In this document: piece by piece, positions 61,555 through 64,000 of the stretch | Position numbering within the stretch: position 1 is the stretch's first letter | Layout of the letters: each line of letters begins with the position of its first letter | NCBI GenBank assembly: GCA_015057305.1 | Contig: SVES01000001.1 | Coordinates: forward strand, 62,001-126,000 | DNA from: Pseudobutyrivibrio ruminis | Lineage (GTDB): Bacteria > Bacillota > Clostridia > Lachnospirales > Lachnospiraceae | DNA length: 64,000 nt | Reading direction: 5' to 3' | The notes under the pieces: generated by a model | The model's database searches: none | Seen by the model: the letters and a program-made list of their open reading frames with translations, nothing else | Told to the model about the DNA's origin: nothing | Program-made: the position numbers and the translations under genes

Positions 61555-62518
61555 TAATTAACCTTTTTACAAATACACCCAAATTTCCTTGTAGCAATTC
61601 TTCAATATGATATGAATTATCGGATAAATTACCGGCTGACATTGGTAATATCACATTTTCCATATCAATTGATGCGTCAATCCTTTCAATGTAATCGCAA
61701 AAAACCTCTTGTCCTTTTTTGTAATAATCACCTGGCTTTCCTAATACATAAAGCTTATCCAGCATTTCTATACATCGTGCAAAGCCATTTATTGTCCGGC
61801 CAAACAGTACAACAATCACGTCATAATTTGCTTGCCTTAAGGTATCAAAAAATCTCATCCAAGTATCACTTTCAATTTCACTAATTTCATTTGGATTAAT
61901 AAAGGGCTCAATATAATCGAAACCCATAAAGCTTCGTACATAATCATTTAAATCTATTTTCTCGCTGGTATTTGCATCTATTTCATATAGAAGATCCATT
62001 AGATTTCTATCACAGGTCTTGCCCACCAATTTTGGCAAAATTGAAATCTCTTCCAGATCTAAGAACAAAACTCTTCCATTTATTTTGTTTCCTTGACCAA
62101 GAGCCATTGAAAATGGCAATTGTAGCTCATGACTTATTGGCGAATAAACGCCAATCATTTTAGATTTTTCATTAGATTTTCTTATACTTGTACCAGCAGA
62201 TTTAAGTTGTCGAAGCTCTACTATCTCATCGATTATTTGAGAAACTGCCTGAAACTTATAGATTTCATTAGCTGCCTCACTATCCATATTTTCTGTCAAA
62301 AAATATCTATGCCCTATTACACCCTTAGGTTTAAACTCAGAAATTTCTTTAAATTCCTCCGTCATTATTGCTACGTCATAATTTGAATCATCGGAATAAA
62401 AGCTTTCTGTAGTTGTAAATATGTGAATACCCACATTAATTTTGTCCATTAGATATGAAGCAAATTTTAGTATGTAGTCTTCACAAGAATCGCATAATGC
62501 AACGTCCAAACTTTTCAT
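61517..62518 (-). CDS. CpaE/TadZ-like protein with degenerate P-loop
   Basis: 333 residues. An N-terminal receiver-like domain (SLDVALCDSCEDYILKFASYLMDKI) and a ParA/MinD-like domain from residue 120. Where MinD has KGGVGKT this protein has GVYSPISHELQLPFSMALG, so the deviant Walker A is lost. Downstream VLFLDLEE and YDVIVVLFG fit strands of the fold. TadZ proteins localise the pilus machine at the pole. ATP binding here is doubtful. Ribosome site GGAGG. Confidence 0.75.
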   Translation of the reverse strand: MKSLDVALCDSCEDYILKFASYLMDKINVGIHIFTTTESFYSDDSNYDVAIMTEEFKEISEFKPKGVIGHRYFLTENMDSEAANEIYKFQAVSQIIDEIVELRQLKSAGTSIRKSNEKSKMIGVYSPISHELQLPFSMALGQGNKINGRVLFLDLEEISILPKLVGKTCDRNLMDLLYEIDANTSEKIDLNDYVRSFMGFDYIEPFINPNEISEIESDTWMRFFDTLRQANYDVIVVLFGRTINGFARCIEMLDKLYVLGKPGDYYKKGQEVFCDYIERIDASIDMENVILPMSAGNLSDNSYHIEELLQGNLGVFVKRLINANGQKVKQIYG

Positions 62519-62538
62519 TTAATATCCTCCATTATTTT

Positions 62539-63006
62539 TCATTTCTTGAACTGTAGTAAAAAAAACGCAGCCGTGATATAAAAAGAATAATGAAGATGTC
62601 TTCTTAGCAATTGCTTTTCGTATACACTAACAGCTATAATGGCAATAGCAGCAACTATTACCGAGGTTACCATCACATCTGCTGTCACCCTGGCACCCAC
62701 CAACGTGGACATTGCAGAAAATAGTTTGATGTCACCTGAACCAATTTGTTTACCACATAAGTACAGCAACGATAAAACGAATATTGGCCAAGCTGCTTTT
62801 ATTACGAAATAAGCAACTCCAATCATCCCATATGATTGCAGGTTCACATATATTCCTGCCAGATATCCCAGGATGATTAATTGATTTGGAATCCGATATG
62901 ATTTTGCATCAAAAATTGTTGCAATAGTCAGGATGCTCCAGATCAAAAACGTACTCGTCTTCTTCACCTCCGTTCCCAAGGGAGAAGTATAGGGGCTTAC
63001 GACCAC
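62539..63006 (-). CDS. A24-family prepilin peptidase
   Basis: 155 residues, hydrophobic, five or six helices. The active-site Asp are in TIFDAKSYRIPN and GSGDIKLFSAMS (GxGDxK). Cleaves the leader of the Flp pilin and TadE-like proteins at the membrane. The start is uncertain: GTG 63006 has no good ribosome site and the GGAGG at 62968 sits inside the frame. First gene of the eleven-gene pilus operon. Confidence 0.85.
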   Translation of the reverse strand: MVVSPYTSPLGTEVKKTSTFLIWSILTIATIFDAKSYRIPNQLIILGYLAGIYVNLQSYGMIGVAYFVIKAAWPIFVLSLLYLCGKQIGSGDIKLFSAMSTLVGARVTADVMVTSVIVAAIAIIAVSVYEKQLLRRHLHYSFYITAAFFLLQFKK

Positions 63007-63143
63007 CTGGTATATAAAGTTTCGGGCTATATTATTTTTTGTCTATTTTTACGATTCTTATTTTTGTTAAATAACTATAACAATAAGATTTGATTAATAT
63101 AATCATTTGTTAATATTTCATATATAATTGAAACTTTTACATT

Positions 63144-63179
63144 AAAAAAAGAGATTCCACTTTCTGGAATCTCTTTTTT
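63144..63179. terminator. terminator after the second fliS
   Basis: GAGATTCCA (63151-63159) pairs with TGGAATCTC (63165-63173). Flanked by seven A and seven T, so it works on both strands. It separates the flagellar genes from the pilus operon. The pilus promoter must lie in the AT-rich 63007-63143, where I see no clear sigma-A or sigma-28 match. Confidence 0.9.
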
Positions 63180-63200
63180 ATAACTATTGTTTGAAATAAT

Positions 63201-63677
63201 TTATGCCCAAAAGCCTCGACTGGATTGATTACCCATTATGTTTTCATTTAAGGAGTTTCTACTGTATGTTGCACCAGCCATAACAGCTTGGGTATTTTTC
63301 ATTAATGGTGCTGACTTATCCTCCTTTGCTATCTGCTCAAATGCCTCACCTAATTCATCCATAACTTTCTTTGCTTCTAATAATCCATCAGAGTTTGCCT
63401 TATATATGGACTTTGCAACATTTCGCTGAACATAATCGTAAAGCGCGTACAGATTTCCACTTACCTTATATTCAAAATTCAAATCCTTCTGGAGGTGATT
63501 GACTACCTCTGAGCATTTTTTTAATGCCACAATTGCGTCATCCACTTGGCCAGCCTCAAAGTACTCTAGTGCGTCACCTTCATATTCCTCATAGATATCA
63601 TAAAGAATTGTTATCAATCCTGTGCCGTTACTAGATGCTATTTTCAAGGTAAAAGCTGAAATCTTATCTTTGTTCAT
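63201..63677 (-). CDS. fliS: FliS-family flagellin chaperone, second copy
   Basis: 158 residues. FliS-like helices: GLITILYDIYEEYEGDALEYFEAGQVDDAIVALKKCSEVVNHLQKDLNFEY, then SGNLYALYDYVQRNVAKS. It differs clearly from the copy at 10024 and has a longer C-terminal tail (SLNENIMGNQSSRGFWA). Directly downstream of a second flagellin, so probably dedicated to it. Confidence 0.85.
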   Translation of the reverse strand: MNKDKISAFTLKIASSNGTGLITILYDIYEEYEGDALEYFEAGQVDDAIVALKKCSEVVNHLQKDLNFEYKVSGNLYALYDYVQRNVAKSIYKANSDGLLEAKKVMDELGEAFEQIAKEDKSAPLMKNTQAVMAGATYSRNSLNENIMGNQSSRGFWA

Positions 63678-63700
63678 TCACTGTACTCCTTATAAGGCAA

Positions 63701-64000
63701 TTACTGTAAAAGCTGAAGAGCAAGCTGTGGTAATTCGTTCGCCTGTGCTAAAGCAGATGTTCCCGCCTGCTCTAATACATTAAGCTTTGTATATTCAACC
63801 ATTGTGGTTGCCATATCGGCATCCTCTATTCTTGAAATGGCTGATGTCATATTTTCTTCAGTTGTATCAAGAGACTTTGTTGTGTGGTCAAGTCTATTTT
63901 CATAGGCTCCGAGCTGAGAACGAACTGAGGTAACATAACTTAATGCTACATCCAGTGAGTTTAGTGCATCCTCTGGACCATTTACTCTTGTCACATTCAA
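63701..64000 (-). CDS. second flagellin (C-terminal part)
   Basis: Partial: 99 residues visible and the frame runs off the right edge. C-terminal D1/D0 domain: YVTSVRSQLGAYENRLDHTTKSLDTTEENMTSAISRIEDADMATTMVEYTKLNVLEQAGTSALAQANELPQLALQLLQ. Compared with the flagellin at 5749 it ends LPQLALQLLQ instead of TQGVLSLLQ. It could be a minor or alternative filament subunit. Confidence 0.93.
   Translation of the reverse strand: MNVTRVNGPEDALNSLDVALSYVTSVRSQLGAYENRLDHTTKSLDTTEENMTSAISRIEDADMATTMVEYTKLNVLEQAGTSALAQANELPQLALQLLQ

Noticed and set aside
63007..63143. Sigma-28 promoter for the pilus operon
   Set aside because: GCCCGAAA has TAAA only at a 20-base spacing, outside the 15-base requirement.

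Overview
The window looks like chromosome of a motile, monoderm, low-GC Clostridia, most likely a Lachnospiraceae member of the Butyrivibrio/Pseudobutyrivibrio/Roseburia group. Supporting signs are AT-rich DNA with strong GGAGG ribosome sites, a FliW-CsrA flagellar late operon, lysyl-tRNA synthetase with a C-terminal tRNA-binding extension, a biotin ligase without DNA-binding domain, DAP-type peptidoglycan genes and a Tad/Flp1 pilus locus without a secretin. Genus is inferred, not shown.

Layout. 1-1731: end of a hexapeptide acyltransferase and a divergent FliD-like gene (+). 1.9-20.5 kb (-): late flagellar block, read flgM-flgN-flgK2-flgK1-flgL-fliW-csrA, then flaG-fliD-fliS, a MATE/HATPase fusion, a small helical protein, flagellin, an unknown protein and two glycosyltransferases. 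Three sigma-28-type promoters drive flgM, flaG and flagellin, and the flaG leader carries an exact match to the CsrA consensus site. 20.7-23.9 kb: GntR(YtrA)-ABC exporter operon with its palindromic operator. 24-34 kb: housekeeping genes (aminotransferase, cytidylate-kinase-like, lysS, MATE, greA, dusB-coaX-unknown-birA-argF). 34.3-42.3 kb: cell-wall hydrolase with a WalR-like box, divergent murG, and murE-dapA-rhomboid-flavoprotein-HIT behind dapF. 42.3-51.3 kb: accessory genes (AraC regulator, nitroreductase, GNATs, lipoprotein, pepF, MFS pump, methyltransferase). 51.3-53.9 kb: secA. 54-63 kb: an eleven-gene Tad-like pilus operon ending in an FHA protein. 63.2-64 kb: a second fliS and the end of a second flagellin.

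The least expected content is in non-coding DNA. (1) A four-unit, 73-74-bp tandem array, each unit bounded by CTGTCACAA/TTGTGACAG, fills the predicted 5' leader of the araC-type gene. (2) A family of roughly 80-130-bp structured repeats with covarying stems occurs at 1739, 13335, 13515 and 41287, in both orientations. (3) An MFS pump lies behind a complete ribosome-mediated attenuator (promoter, 25-codon leader ORF, hairpins, terminator, and a 12-bp long-range pairing next to its Shine-Dalgarno site). A methyltransferase has a similar leader ORF and terminator. (4) A 194-bp MITE-like element with 15-bp inverted ends sits at the dapF promoter.

Among proteins, the MATE transporter fused to a degenerate RsbW-like ATPase domain, the tandem flgK pair, the TadC with a large extracytoplasmic insertion and the TadE-like protein with duplicated Cys/His motifs deserve attention. 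No rRNA, tRNA, IS transposase or CRISPR array was seen.
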